64,000 nt of DNA from Orthonyx spaldingii (Eukaryota; Chordata; Aves; Passeriformes; Orthonychidae): contig VZTJ01000294.1 of assembly GCA_013397795.1 (NCBI GenBank), positions 2,203,924 through 2,267,923 of the forward strand, given 5' to 3'. The translations under genes were made by a program, and so were the position numbers. Within the stretch, counting starts at the first letter, position 1; every line of letters begins with the position of its first letter. The notes beneath the pieces were generated by a model, which was given only the letters and a program-made list of their open reading frames with translations, made no database searches and had not been told where the DNA came from. This document shows positions 39,305 through 50,936 of the stretch, in pieces.

Positions 39305-42218
39305 ACAATATTAATTTGCTTTAGCTTCAGGCAGACTTCCTCCCTTTTCAAGAGTAAATCTTCAGTCCACCTTGCTTGAAATTCAGCAACCATGTGTTGA
39401 AGTTGTAAAGTTATCATTTTTCCTAATGACCTCTGAGCACCTAATTTGGGTGTGTGCATGCTCTGTCCTCAGACAGACTTCAAGGTCACCTTGGACAGCA
39501 TTTATTTTTCTGTAGATGGGATTGTGAAGTTCTTTGGGCCAGAACTTGATGGAAAGTATTTTGTCACCACCATTTTCTTTGAAAAGCAGTTCAACATTTT
39601 TTGGGTTATCCACAGGATCTTCGGTAGGTGTTTTGCATTTCTGTTAATATAATTGCCTAGACAAACTAAATTGCAGAGCAGAAATGACAAAAACTTTTTC
39701 CTGCCAAACCTTCAAATCTGGTTATGGTTCTGTCTGTCTCACTCCCTCTCTTTTTTCCCTCCAGCCTTCCTTTGGATGCTGTCTGCCTTTTGGCAGACTT
39801 AGAGATGCATGAAACGCTACCTTCAGCACATCAACACAAAAATGTTAGCAAGATGATGACAGATATTTCCCAGTTCCTCACATTTCAAGGTCCTGGTTTG
39901 TTAATTTGTGATTTTTTTTTCCTTGTACTTCATGTGTCTCTTGGGTCACTAATACAGAAAACTACCAGTACTGCAGGTTATTGATATTAGTAGAACTCAT
40001 ATAACTAAGGTTAAGCCAGGACCAACTAACCCAAGATAGATGTAATCACACAGTTTAAATGGGGATAAAAGCAGTAATTATTCTGTAAGTTGGTAAATAC
40101 AAGGAACATATTCTAAAACCATGCAAAGTTCCTAAGGTTAAACATAATTCTCTGGGGAAAATAGTAAAGGGACCGTGTTTCTTTCTTTTTACACCCTGCA
40201 GGATTATTTTTTAAATATTGAAAAAATACACCTTAAAAGTCAAACCTGATATTTTACTAAATGTTTTATGTGTGGCCATATGCACTTTGATAACTATAAG
40301 TGTAAAAATTATTGTCACAATCTCTGTGAGTATACAACCATGCCGTAGGTGCCTGACTTAAAGTCAGTGAACTTTATGTCCCTCAATTAGATGGTTCTGA
40401 AATTTTCTCTCTGCTTTTCACAGAATATTCTTAGGACCAGCATTTAAATTTCCATGACTGGAAAGATATGTAATGCCAATGTCTTTGAGTAAAGATAATG
40501 AGCCCTGAAGAAATTATGAAAAAAACCAAGGAGCCAGAAGCGGGAAAAAATACAACAACAAGATGGCCAAGAGGGAGAAAATATAGATATCAAACAAAAT
40601 GTCTGGCAGAATGCCCAAGCAGAATTTTCCATATGTATCAAGGTCAGGCATCACAAGTTTTTCTGAAGATAAATCCTGTATATGAAACAGGAGATATCTA
40701 AACAAGCAACAGAAGATACTTCCTCTCTCTTTCCTGTGGATATTGTGGCTGCTAGTTAGAGCTTTTGGACAGTGACTGAGGCAGCCTGTGCCAGTTAGGA
40801 AATTACAGAGTAACACTGGAACTGGCAAATGAGAGCTGCAGGCAGCAAACTCGGTGCAGTCACCCAAGGGAACCTGGCAACCTATGGAGAAGAAAAGGCA
40901 CCCTGTGACCAGAAGGACATTGCAGTTCCATGTAGGGTGATCCTGGGCAAGAACTTAAACAATAGTAATACAAAACTTTCACAGGATAGGAACATCAGCT
41001 CAGCTCTCCGTTATATTTAATGGGTGGAATTAGAAATTTACTTTAATTAGTGTGTAAGTTACAGAGATGCCTCAGAACATGAGAAGTTCATATGTATTTG
41101 GTGAATTGTCTGTCTTCATGTGTAGCATTCTTTTTGATTGGTCATGTTTGCATTTAACAGTTGATTTTCTTCTTTATTTTTAATAAAATAAGCATCTAAG
41201 CATTAATACAGGCTTCATATTGTCCCTGCCTTTAGGAATCCCATTCCTTGAAAAATGACAAGAAATAACATTTTTGGTGCATAGCAATTCTTCCCATCTC
41301 ATCTCCATATTTGTGGTACCCTTCAGAACTTTCTCCTTTAAAGAACTTCCACAAAGAGTCACTTCAAAGGCTGGAATCAGCCCATGAAGTACAGATGGGG
41401 GAGCTTGTGTCAATAAGCTGGGGAACAAGGCAAATAGTGGCTCATGCTGCCAGCCAGCCTTGCCCATTTGTAAGGGCTGGAAAGTATTTAAATTATTGTA
41501 AGAGTGGTTCATCGTAACATTTATAGCCTAACAGGTAGGTGGTGGAGACCTGATATGGTTGCAGTTTGCTTGGGGTAAGTGTCATTCAGTAGGATTAAAT
41601 TAGATTATGGAATTGAACAATATAGGAACTGCTATCCTCCTTGGTCTGCTTCATAATCCTCTTGAATCCTCTGTGAGTTCTCTCTGATGTTCTCCAGTGT
41701 GCTTTGCTTTTCCTATTCCTGCCTTTTTGTAGAACAATTTATTTCATGTAAATAAATTCCACTCTGATTCTCCAAATACGAATGTTTGGGAACAGTTGAA
41801 TGCTTAGTTTACCCTCCTAAAAGTTTAAATTTATCTCAGAACATTGTAACCTCTCTGATTCTTCTTTCACAAAGATCTCATCCCAAACACATGCATGAAG
41901 ATAATGTATTTGTCCATATGTGATTAGGAATGTCCCTCTTCCAGGTGCAAACACTATGGTAGCATATATTGCTATCTGTTGGCTGGGTAATAAGAGGCAT
42001 GCATTGGTTTGTAGAAGCAGCTTCACATAAGGCAAATAAATAAACTGTCTTCTTAATATGATAGAGAAATCTGAATTTGGATATGTTGTAACTTAGAGTG
42101 CCTCACACATGCTCTGTGAAGTTAGAAAGAAGTTCAGGGTTCTGCAAGATTCCCACTGAATATTGCTGGGGGAATAAGTGGCTCCATGTACTGCTGAGGA
42201 GCAGAATGCAGCTCTAGG

Positions 42219-42237
42219 GATCATTATGCAAATGATC
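42219..42237. promoter_or_regulatory. Inverted repeat enclosing an octamer motif
   Basis: Arms GATCATT (42219-42225) and AATGATC (42231-42237) are exact reverse complements around ATGCA. The centre and right arm spell ATGCAAAT (42226-42233), the octamer recognised by POU-domain factors. ATGCAAAT also occurs elsewhere in the window without this symmetry, so its significance is modest. Confidence 0.25.
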
Positions 42238-43809
42238 AGAGAGTGTGAAAATCTGTCTGCACTAAGTTACTGCTGGATCTGACTTCTAAGTATCAGTCCT
42301 CAGTTTGTTGCCTGCTGGCAAAACTATCTTGATAAATGCAATACTTACACCTTACAGTCTCTTCTTCAGCCCTTGAAATTATGTAAGCTGTATAATTTAA
42401 GTATAAAAGTCAAGAACACAGCTACAGGACCACTCTTCTGGTTTATACAGAGACTGATCTATAAAGCAGCAGCCACACACAGGTCTGTAACTTGTAATCC
42501 TTTTTAGGACATTGATTCAGTTTCTGCTTTTACTTTCCTAAGTATTATCAATGTTCATGAACCCTTTTCAGTAATGAAGGAGTTAATGCAAGTTACAATT
42601 AACAGTAGAAACTTGGCCCAGCTGTAGAAGATAAAAGATGAGGAACAGGTGAGGTGAATTTTCCTGAGAGAAGCAAGATTGGAAAGAGCAGAAGCAGTGT
42701 GGTCTGGGTTCAGAGGAACCTTGTCCTCGCAGAGCTCCAACGTGGTGTCTACAGGCTCTAGAAAAGTCCTGCCAAATGTGTTGCCCCTGGAGCAGTGCAG
42801 AAGTGGTGGTTGCTGAGTTATCTGAGGGTGCCTGGAGGTTCTAAAGGTAAACTTGGTGATTCAAACTGTTTATAATATTAGTAGAATGTGTTGCACTGTG
42901 CATCCTGAGAGGGATTAGGTCCTCTGGAAATCCTTAACATCTCTAAAGGATTCCTAAAGGATCAAATACAGACTAAGAGCTTTGAAGTTGGCTGTGCTTA
43001 AGGAGCAAAGAATTGATGGTAGCTAGATAGCAATTTGTGTTTTAGGAATAAGATTGCTCTTTTAGGTGTAATTTTTAGAAGAAACTGGACTTGTAACTTG
43101 AGTTTGCTGCTTGTTTTCCTCAGACTTGGTCATGGTTGGCTTATGGGAAGCTTTTCTGGACCTGTTAACATTTGGAACTCTCTATTTAGCGACAGCTGGC
43201 TTTGCGTTCCCTCCTTAGTTGTTTTAAAAGTTAAATGTTTCCATAAAATGTTGAAATTCAAAACATTTTTTGTCAAAAGTTTTCTACCCAGTATTAAACA
43301 TAATTTTTTTTTCCTGTTTCTCCATGTGTCAGTATCTTATGCTGTAACTTGCAGGACTGAAGAAGCCCAAATTACTTGTAATTTTCTAGAATTAGGTTCA
43401 AGATGAAGTCTCTGTTATTAATATTCTCTGGACCAGGAGTCCCACAAATGGATCAGGGTACCTTTTCTTGAGAAATGCTAGATAACTCCACAACTCACCA
43501 AACCTAAAACTTAAAATCTGAGTTTTGAACTGCTGCTAGCTTCTGTAGCGTATGTTTCTTATGTGTATGTTACTCATGAACATATGAAAAGGGAAAGGCA
43601 GAAGTAGACATGGTAACAGTAGTGTTTTCTAGCATAGTTATTTATTATATAGAAACACTTGTTCACAAATCACAGAGAGAATTTTTTGTGGGGTTTTTTT
43701 GTATCATCACATTCTTTTTTGAAATATTTTGAGCAAGGTTTAGCTTTTCAAGCAAGAGAACTGAAAGTAGTAGTGTCATGGATTTCTGATTTTATAAGTA
43801 AATAATATA

Positions 43810-43880
43810 TCTAGTCTGTGACTTCAGAAAAGTTGCTTGACCTACTTGTGCCTCATTCAAGCCAGCTGTAAAATTGGATG
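43810..43880 (+). repeat. Ancient MIR-like (CORE-SINE) fragment
   Basis: The stretch aligns without gaps to the conserved central part of MIR: TGTGAC, then AAGTT.CTT.ACCT, then TGTGCCTCA, then CTGTAAAAT.GG, in the right order and spacing over about 60 bases, at roughly two-thirds identity by eye. MIR-type relics are known at low copy number in birds. The tRNA-related head and the 3' end are not recognisable. It is an inert fossil unless conserved. Confidence 0.6.
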
Positions 43881-45377
43881 AAACCCAGGGCTGCAAAACT
43901 CTCTAAATGCTGTAGTGAAGCTTAATTTAGCTGAATACTGTGACATGGTGCCCAGGTAACCACTGTAAGTGATCAGTGTTCCAGTACACTCATCCACTGA
44001 GCAAATATGCCATTGCAGGTAAAGGAAAGGCATTAAAATATTTTTTTGTAGTACTTCTACATAACACCCCTGTATCCCAGTACTGTTTCTCAAATGAGAC
44101 TAACATCTTTGGAGCCAGTCCCTTATGTTTTTTCTCCTCCCCGAGAGCTCCTTCACTAACAGCAGCAGAAAAACTGCATGTGTTATCACAGACACAGTAA
44201 TGATGTTTTCACACATAAAGAGACAACTATATTCTCCAGAAAAGTACCTCCATAGAAAGCAGTGGAAATGCAGTATGCAAGTTCCTACGTGTTCCTTTAT
44301 CTAAGCTGTTGTGCACACCAGTAAAAAAATAGCTGAAGTTGTTGACTGAGAATAGCACATTTACATGGAAGTTCGGCCATCATTCTTGCCGTCTTCTTGT
44401 CTCCTTTTGATTGCCATGGTTCTTCAGGATAGCAATAATGAGGCTCAGGAAGGAAGGGATTATTCTTTTTTCAGCTCTGTTCCTTCTAGGGTTCAATCTG
44501 AAGTTTTATAATAATGCTTTTGTTGGCTGGTGTTGTTAGAAAATTCTCAGAATGCTGAGCCCAAGACCCAAAAAGAGCCTTGTGCTGTATGTGGGAATCA
44601 TGTAACTCAGTGGGCTACAGGGAGGCAACATAAAGCAATAGCTTATCCAAGGAAGAAAGCTTGAGCTGAAAACTATGCAATAGGATCCTTCCCTGGAGAC
44701 AGCAGAAGGCAGAAGAGATATCTGTTTGCACCAAAGATTGTGGGGAGGAATTAAAGCTGTCCAGGTGACTGAAGCAGAGTATTATGAGTGCTTAACGTTG
44801 GGTGGGACGTAGTTGAGGACTCCTCAGCTGCCAGAGCTGTACAGCTCAGGGAACTGCCTGCAGGACTGTCAGCATGGCAAGCATTTGGGGATCCACTTGT
44901 GTCGGGGCAGGACCAATAACAGCTTTGGGTAAGCAATTTTTTGTTATTAGCTACTGTTATATAGCTGCTGTAGAGGAACATATGCATAGGGAGCATTGAC
45001 GTTTTCGTTTACAGAAGCAAAGAAAACAGAATGTGGGCAGATCCTCAGCTGTGTATTTTGCCACTACCCAATCAGTTTATACCAGCTAAGGAGCTGCCCC
45101 TGCATGAGTCAAAGCAAGACTTAAATTTCCATATGCTTGCCCCACCGTCTAAATGACTCCATCAGTCCTGAGTTTTTCATGGCTGATGGACAAGGTAGTC
45201 TTGTTTTTCACTCCCCCAGAACATGTCATATGAAGATAGCACCAGCTGTCATACCCTTGAAGAGCTTTTCACTCCTAAGGACCTTGCTCTCTTCCATAAC
45301 TTAGTTTCCTTGCTCTTGCTATGTAGGAATCGGATAGAAACAGCAGAAAAATGGGAACTTTTTTATTCACCTACAAA
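43881..45377. other. Non-coding stretch before the CR1
   Basis: I see no gene. Open frames stay below about 82 codons. There is no recognisable repeat between the MIR-like relic and the CR1 tail. Confidence 0.65.
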
Positions 45378-46070
45378 ATCATAGAATCATAGAATATCCT
45401 GAGCTGGAAGGAACCCACAAGGATTGTTGAAGTCCAACTCCTGGCCCAGCACAGGACAGCCTCAAGAGTCACACCAGGTCCCTGAGAGCATTGTCCAAAC
45501 CCTTCTTGAGCTCTGTCAGGTTTGGTGCTGTGACCACCTCCCTGGGAGCCTGTGTGGTGCCCAACACCCTCTGGATGAGACACCTTTTCCTAATGTGCAG
45601 CCTAACCCTGACTCAGCCTCCTGCTGTTCCCTCGGGTCCTGCCACTGGACACCAGAGGGCAGAGACCAGGCCCTGCCCCTCTGCCTCCCCTCGTGAGGAA
45701 GCTGCAGACTGCAATGAGGCCTCCCCTCAGTCTCCTCCAGGCTGAACAGAACAAGTGCCCTCAGCTGCTCCTCGTAGGGCTAACCGTCAAGGCCTTCCAG
45801 CACCTTTGCAGCCCTTCCAACAGCTTTCTATCTTTGTTACATTGTTGCACACAGAACCACCCCTAGCACTCGAGGATGAGGCTGCCCCAGAGCAGAGTGG
45901 GACAATCCCCTCCCTGGCCCGGCTGGCCATGCCGTGCCTGGTGCTCCCCAGGACAGGGTGTCCCTCCTGGCTGCCAGGGCACTGCTGGCTCAGATCCAAC
46001 TTGCCATGGACCAGGACCCTGAGGTCCCTTTCCGTGGTGCTGCTCTCCAGCCTCTTGTCCACATGAAAGG
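45378..46070 (-). mobile_element. 5'-truncated CR1 LINE retrotransposon
   Basis: The left edge reads ATCATAGAATCATAGAAT, the reverse complement of the ATTCTATG repeat that ends CR1 elements, so the element lies on the minus strand with its 3' end at 45378. Reading leftward from about 46070, the minus strand encodes the C-terminal part of the CR1 reverse transcriptase: a segment reading ESSTTERDLRVLV, then KLDLSQQC, then MASRAREGIVPL (minus frame 46116-45787), after which the frame is lost through small deletions and shifts. The endonuclease and the catalytic polymerase core are absent, so the copy is dead. Similarity to CR1 fades past about 46070, and no target-site duplication is expected or seen. 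CR1 is the dominant LINE of birds and is typically 5'-truncated like this. The layout resembles passerine/neoavian copies; the exact subfamily is not determined. Confidence 0.93.
45646..45662 (+). promoter_or_regulatory. CTCF-like motif inside the CR1
   Basis: TGGACACCAGAGGGCAG matches the CTCF core (CCA.CAG.GGGC type, with the common AGAGGGC variant) at about 13 of 17 positions of TGGCCACCAGGGGGCGC. It sits in the 3' part of the CR1. About 35 bases to its left, TGACTCAGC (near 45610) fits an antioxidant-response/AP-1-like core. Binding is inference. Confidence 0.35.
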
Positions 46071-47094
46071 GAAGCCTTCCTGTGCCCCCCGACATTTGTG
46101 CTGAGGAATCTTGCATGTTATCGCTATGTTAGCTCAACTGTGTGTAACAGTTTGGCTGTTCCCAGCAGAGGAAGTGCAGATGGTGACGCCTGGCAGGCAG
46201 TGTTATTGGAAGACATTATGCTGTATGTGTACAGGTTGTTAAGCTAACTGACAGTTTTTATGCAGTATAGGCTGCTGAGATTTCAAAAAGCAGAAAATCA
46301 CCATTTGCGAGTCAGAGGTCGGCTGGTTCTTTAGACGACTTAAATCTCTTAGTCCTGTAGCAATGGTGCCATATGGTGCTCACTGCTTGTTGCCTTGAAA
46401 TCATAGTAGGGAGACTCAGAAGCCGGTTGTCTGTTGTAATCAGATTGCAGTGAAATATGGATGCATTCCTGTGAGCCTGTTAGATATACAGGATGTAATG
46501 CAGCATCAAACCAGTCCAAGTCTCCCCTAATCAATACTTGGAAAGTCAAAGGAGCTTTCTGACTGTGAGTGATCTATCCTGGTACAAAAAGAGGGAATTT
46601 GGTGTGCCTGTTCACAGTCCGTAATTGAAAGGCACCTCCATTGAGGATGAGGTATTTCAAAGGGGTACAGCTGGTAATGGGGTTAAATCCATTTTTGTGA
46701 TTAAAAAGAAGTAACCAACATAGTAATGACACTTCCAATTGAAGAAATTGCAAATAGCCCTTTGGATGGAGCAAACTCATACAGTGAAATTATGAACATG
46801 AGCACAAAAGAACAAAATGGGATTTGTGAGAAAGAGGAGGATGACCTGTGCTTGAGAGGAAATTATCTTTTGCACAGATGTTCTATGGGAAGAGGGAAGC
46901 TGACTACTAACAAAGGCCGAAATGAGGGCTGCTAGTGAATGTATGTGATACGTGCTATACCTTTTTTCAGGAGTAAATACCGTCAGGAATATGAGCAGCA
47001 ATTCCTTCTATTTCATCTTGCAGTGTGCCAGAGCCTGCAGCTGAGTGCACTGAATGTGGAAGAGCACAGTATCCTTGTGGCTGTCCTTTTTTTT

Positions 47095-47115
47095 GAGAGG
47101 AGGAATGCTCCTCTC
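47095..47115. repeat. Short perfect inverted repeat
   Basis: Arms GAGAGGAG (47095-47102) and CTCCTCTC (47108-47115) are exact reverse complements around GAATG. The stem abuts a 19-base tandem duplication. It is not followed by a T run and there is no reason to call it a terminator in vertebrate DNA. Confidence 0.8.
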
Positions 47116-47152
47116 AATGGTGGTGAATACCACCAATGGTGGTGAATACCAC
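47115..47152. repeat. 19-base tandem duplication
   Basis: CAATGGTGGTGAATACCAC occurs at 47115-47133 and again, identical, at 47134-47152. Within each unit, GGTG...CACC gives partial dyad symmetry. Its identity suggests a recent duplication; an assembly artefact is also possible. Confidence 0.9.
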
Positions 47153-50117
47153 TCCTCATCCTTCTCAAATCCAGGAAAAGTCTCCTGTGCTGCTTAGCCC
47201 AGAATAAAGTGAGATGTCATGGGACCTAACTTTTAATAAACTGAAGTGGTAACTCCTAATTAAGATGATAAAGAAACTAGAACAGATAAAACTAACCTTT
47301 TGAAAAATGTTACTTATACTGTAGATATGAGCAAACATGAATTTTATACTACTATTTGGAAGGTATAAAGCTTAAACAATACCAAAGACACAGAAATTCA
47401 AGATAAAAAGAAATCTGAGATGGATACCAGGAAAAGATTAATATGTGAAACCTACTAAGAACATGGACCAGCTGCTTGAGGAACAGGATGGACAAAACCT
47501 ATTCTTTTAAAGATTCTTTTACAGACTTTTAAAATGAAATAACACTGGCACAAAACCATTTCAATACACACAATTGTTTGAGGAAGACAATAGAAGGACT
47601 AAAAATCTGTAATACTGATGAAGTTTAACTGTTACGATGTATGTAGAGAATCCTAATTTTAAAATTAGTCCTTTAATAATGTTTATCTTCACTATAAAGA
47701 TGAGAAATTACCATCTGATAAAGAAGCCAAGTACTTATGAGATGCAATACTGTGACCATTTGTTTTATTTTTCCTCCTTATTTATTCTGCTCTGTTACTG
47801 AACAGGAAAATGTAGAATTCAAGGCACATATCCTTCCATCCATATATCTTTAGTTAGCCTGTGAAAAGAAGGAAAAAATGTTTCTCTCCCACTGTGGCAG
47901 TGGCAAATTCATAAATTGGTAGTTCTTTGATAACAGGCTTATGTCAAGTAAAGTAGGTGTGGAGAAAGCTGGTTGATGAAGCAATACCTGAGTGATCAGT
48001 TATTAGCTCTATAAGAATATGCTGAGACTTGAAACAAGAATTTATTTCCAGTGGACAGTGTTGATTTATGTAAGTTGTATCTTAAATTCTATCTCCTGTG
48101 GATCAGTTTGGGGGATTTTTTGAGGCTGGTTGTTTAAACATAGCCTCAGAGTTGTCTAAGGTCATATGACAGATCACAGTGGAAGTTACAGAGGATCCTT
48201 AGGCTTCCAGTTTCCATTCTAATCACTACCTGCCAAAAAGCTTTTCCTTCATACAGTAAATATTTGGTACCACCATTTTTGATGAGCCCCAAAAGTCTTT
48301 TGGTATTTATTCTCCTTGGCAATCATTCTGATAAATTCCACCTATGCCTCAGAGAGTCTGGTATATTTGGCTTTGTATTCCAACCTCTTCTTGAGTTGAA
48401 ATTCCATTAAATAGGTTTGGTACTAAGTGGAATACAGGGATAGAAATTTTGAGTAGAAGTTGAAATATTTAGCCTAAGAAAAGTTACAGGTTAAATAAAT
48501 CTGATTATTTTTTCCTTACTGGTTGCATCTTCTGAGTGAAAACTCTCATTTCTGTGCTCTGGATTCTGCTGTTGGGCCACATGTCCCTTAGCAGACAATA
48601 TTCCAGTGGAGACTTTATCAGCTCTGAGAAGAGCCAGAAGACATTGTGCATCTGGCAGGCCGTGCTCGTGTTTATCCACCCTGCTGCAGCGACTGCCCTT
48701 TTGCAACAGCGTGACATTTGCTTCTATTCCCTGATGCAGCTACTCAAATAGACACTCCAAGAAAATCTTTGGGTTGCTGATAATATAAAAGAGCATGATT
48801 AACTGCACTCCATTTAAAGTGTCTATGGACGCAGGACCTTTAGTTTTTCAAGGGGTTTTATGTGCAAGTTGTTATCTAAATAACTCGAGACATTATCGTT
48901 CCATCCTCTTATTTCTTCCCTCTTAATGAGCAAGTATTTTTGTATGTTGGATGCTGCCTCTGACTTATTTATCAGAAAGAGATTTAAATCTATATTAACC
49001 TAAATAATTATGTGCAATTCATAATATTTAAATTACAGTAATCTAAATGAAGATGATGTATGGTAGACTAGAGCAATGAAGAGAGGCAAACTCCAGCCAC
49101 TGAAGGGAGAAAGTGCGCTTCAGGAAACTGTTGGGAACTGGTACAGACTGTGCAAGGTCATCCCTGATTGCTTCTGGTCTTGAGGGGGGCTGAGGTCAAA
49201 GACAAAATGGTAACATTTTGTTATTTTGTTACTACCATGAAAAATTCCATAACACCTGTCCTGATGCAAGGGTGGAAGTCTGGCGTTAAGTGCTCTGCAC
49301 GTGTGTACTGCTGCCACATTCTAGCAAGGACTCAGGCATCAGGGGAGGTACAGACAGTGAGCTGTGTTATTTCCCCCCCACCTTTTGTCCTTTTTTTAAT
49401 CTTGTTTTGTTTTGTTCAACCATCCCTTACAGATCTCTTCCCTTTCCCCCTCATCCTCTTGCATGTAAGCTTTGCTGCTCATGTGTTTGGATGGAATGAG
49501 AGTTGAAAATTCATCTGGTCATTGAAATTAGAAGCAGAATTAGTGAAATGCCTAGCACTGTTATCTGAATAAATGACATCTTGTGTTAATTCTTCAGAGC
49601 ATAAATTTATACTTGAAGAAAAAATGCATCGTATCTGAAAAAGAAAACCACTAAAATCTCTTTCCACTGTATGGTCAAAGGGCAAAAATACATATTCACA
49701 TATAACTTGACTCTTTCCTGGCAATTACTTAGGTAGTTTACTTATAGAAATTAATGCAAAACAGAACTCTCAATATATTTATTTTCATCCTCTCTTGGCC
49801 TTGTAAGGTAATTGGCTGACAGATTCTGAGATTTTCAAATGGCCAAGCAATGGGCTTTGGCAGTGGACTGAGAATAGACTGAATCTGGTGCTTCTTTCCT
49901 ACACTGAGTTATAGACCAGCTTCATTGAAATCGCATCACAAAATTGGGTTAATGATTTCCCCCACCTATTAGAGTAAAGAATAACCTCTGGTACATTTAG
50001 AATATTCATTATGTGACATTATTATCAGCATCCCCGTTGTCCAAAATGCTTTGAAAATTGGTTGGAAACAACTTAGCTAACAAAGCAGTCTCTCATTTAC
50101 TCTACTTCACATAACTC

Positions 50118-50142
50118 AAAAAAAGAAAAAAAAAAGAAAAAA
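50118..50142. repeat. A-rich tract with G interruptions
   Basis: A runs of 6-10 bases are separated by single Gs. It is a simple repeat with no flanking duplication. Confidence 0.75.
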
Positions 50143-50900
50143 GCCCAAGCTATTCCTTTTATAAACCACTTAATACAGTTTATGGTAGCAATAATCCCCT
50201 TGAAATTGGTTATAGTACTATAGTTTGTTATAGTGTTAACTGCCCTTGTCTTCAGCTTGGTCCATTAACTGAAAATCCAGCCATTAACTTATAATGGGAT
50301 GATTTCTTCAGGATTATTACCTGATTCTTAGCTTGAACATTAATACTCCTGAAGGATAGTGAAAGAGCGATGAAATGCAACAGAAGTTCCCAGTTCAGCT
50401 TTTATGTAGTAGAGATATATTTACACATGATATCTCTGAGTATTGCATGTAGTTTATGTCACCAAAGTTGGACCCATGCAAGCAGCACCTTTCTTTGTGG
50501 AAAACAGCGCTGGTTGGCACAGATAATCAGTGGCAGATGAGAGACAGGAAAGGTGATGTTAAATGTGGCAGTCTAATAATGGAGATGTAAAACTCACTCT
50601 TTGTTTTTGTCTTCAGTGGGAATTTTGCCTATGGCTTCATTGGAAAAAGATTAAAGGCCAAAAAGACAAGGAGCAAATGATTTCCTATCTTTTTGAAGAC
50701 AGCCACTAGCCATAAAAGGAAATGGGAGGGGGAATCAGAAGCAAAAGGCTGTTACAGCTGGTCTTGGTGGCAGAACACTTCAGAGAATGAAATCCTACAA
50801 GAATTCCTTAAAGTATGTCCTTTGAATACTCCTGTGACCTACATTTTTGGTCCCTGAGGTAATCTCTTTGTTTGAGTAATGCAATGCCAAATCTGAGTGA

Positions 50901-50936
50901 GGTTAATTATTAGCTATACAGCATTATTAATTAACC
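50901..50936. promoter_or_regulatory. Inverted pair of HNF1-like sites
   Basis: Arms GGTTAATTA (50901-50909) and TAATTAACC (50928-50936) are exact reverse complements separated by 18 bases. GTTAATTATTAGC (50902-50914) fits the HNF1 site GTTAATNATTAAC at all but one position. ATTATTAATTAAC (50923-50935) fits at all but two. HNF1 proteins are dimeric homeodomain activators of liver, kidney and gut genes. The match is seen; function is inferred, and AT-rich DNA produces such motifs by chance fairly often. Confidence 0.3.

Larger units (their letters stand above)
22811..43809. other. Long AT-rich unique stretch, no gene recognised
   Basis: Twenty-one kilobases without a recognisable exon or interspersed repeat. 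Open frames rarely pass 100 codons; the longest are about 115-123 (near 32628, 35449, 40514 and 43035) and resemble no family. It contains an alternating TA run at 26155-26168, a TGTGTGCA run at 34993-35010, a T13 run at 36892-36904, a near-copy of the DR0 receptor site at 39290 and an inverted repeat around an octamer at 42219. A tRNA-like segment near 28677 is too weak to call. Confidence 0.65.
46071..50900. other. Non-coding stretch right of the CR1
   Basis: No exon is recognised. It holds a small hairpin with adjoining tandem duplication at 47095-47152 and an A/G-rich tract at 50118-50142. A frame at 48536-48751 looks like a secretory leader but starts with GTG, so it is not a gene candidate. 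Confidence 0.65.

Noticed and set aside
45371..46116. Several overlapping open frames of 70-109 codons on both strands.
   Set aside because: They lie in the CR1 element; only the minus-strand 46116-45787 frame carries real (decayed) reverse-transcriptase sequence and the rest are antisense or out-of-phase by-products.
48536..48751. A 71-codon plus-strand frame whose start looks like a secretory signal peptide (KTLISVLWILLLG).
   Set aside because: The first codon is GTG, not ATG; the first ATG falls after the hydrophobic stretch. No cysteine pattern or family resemblance, and a minus-strand frame covers the same bases.
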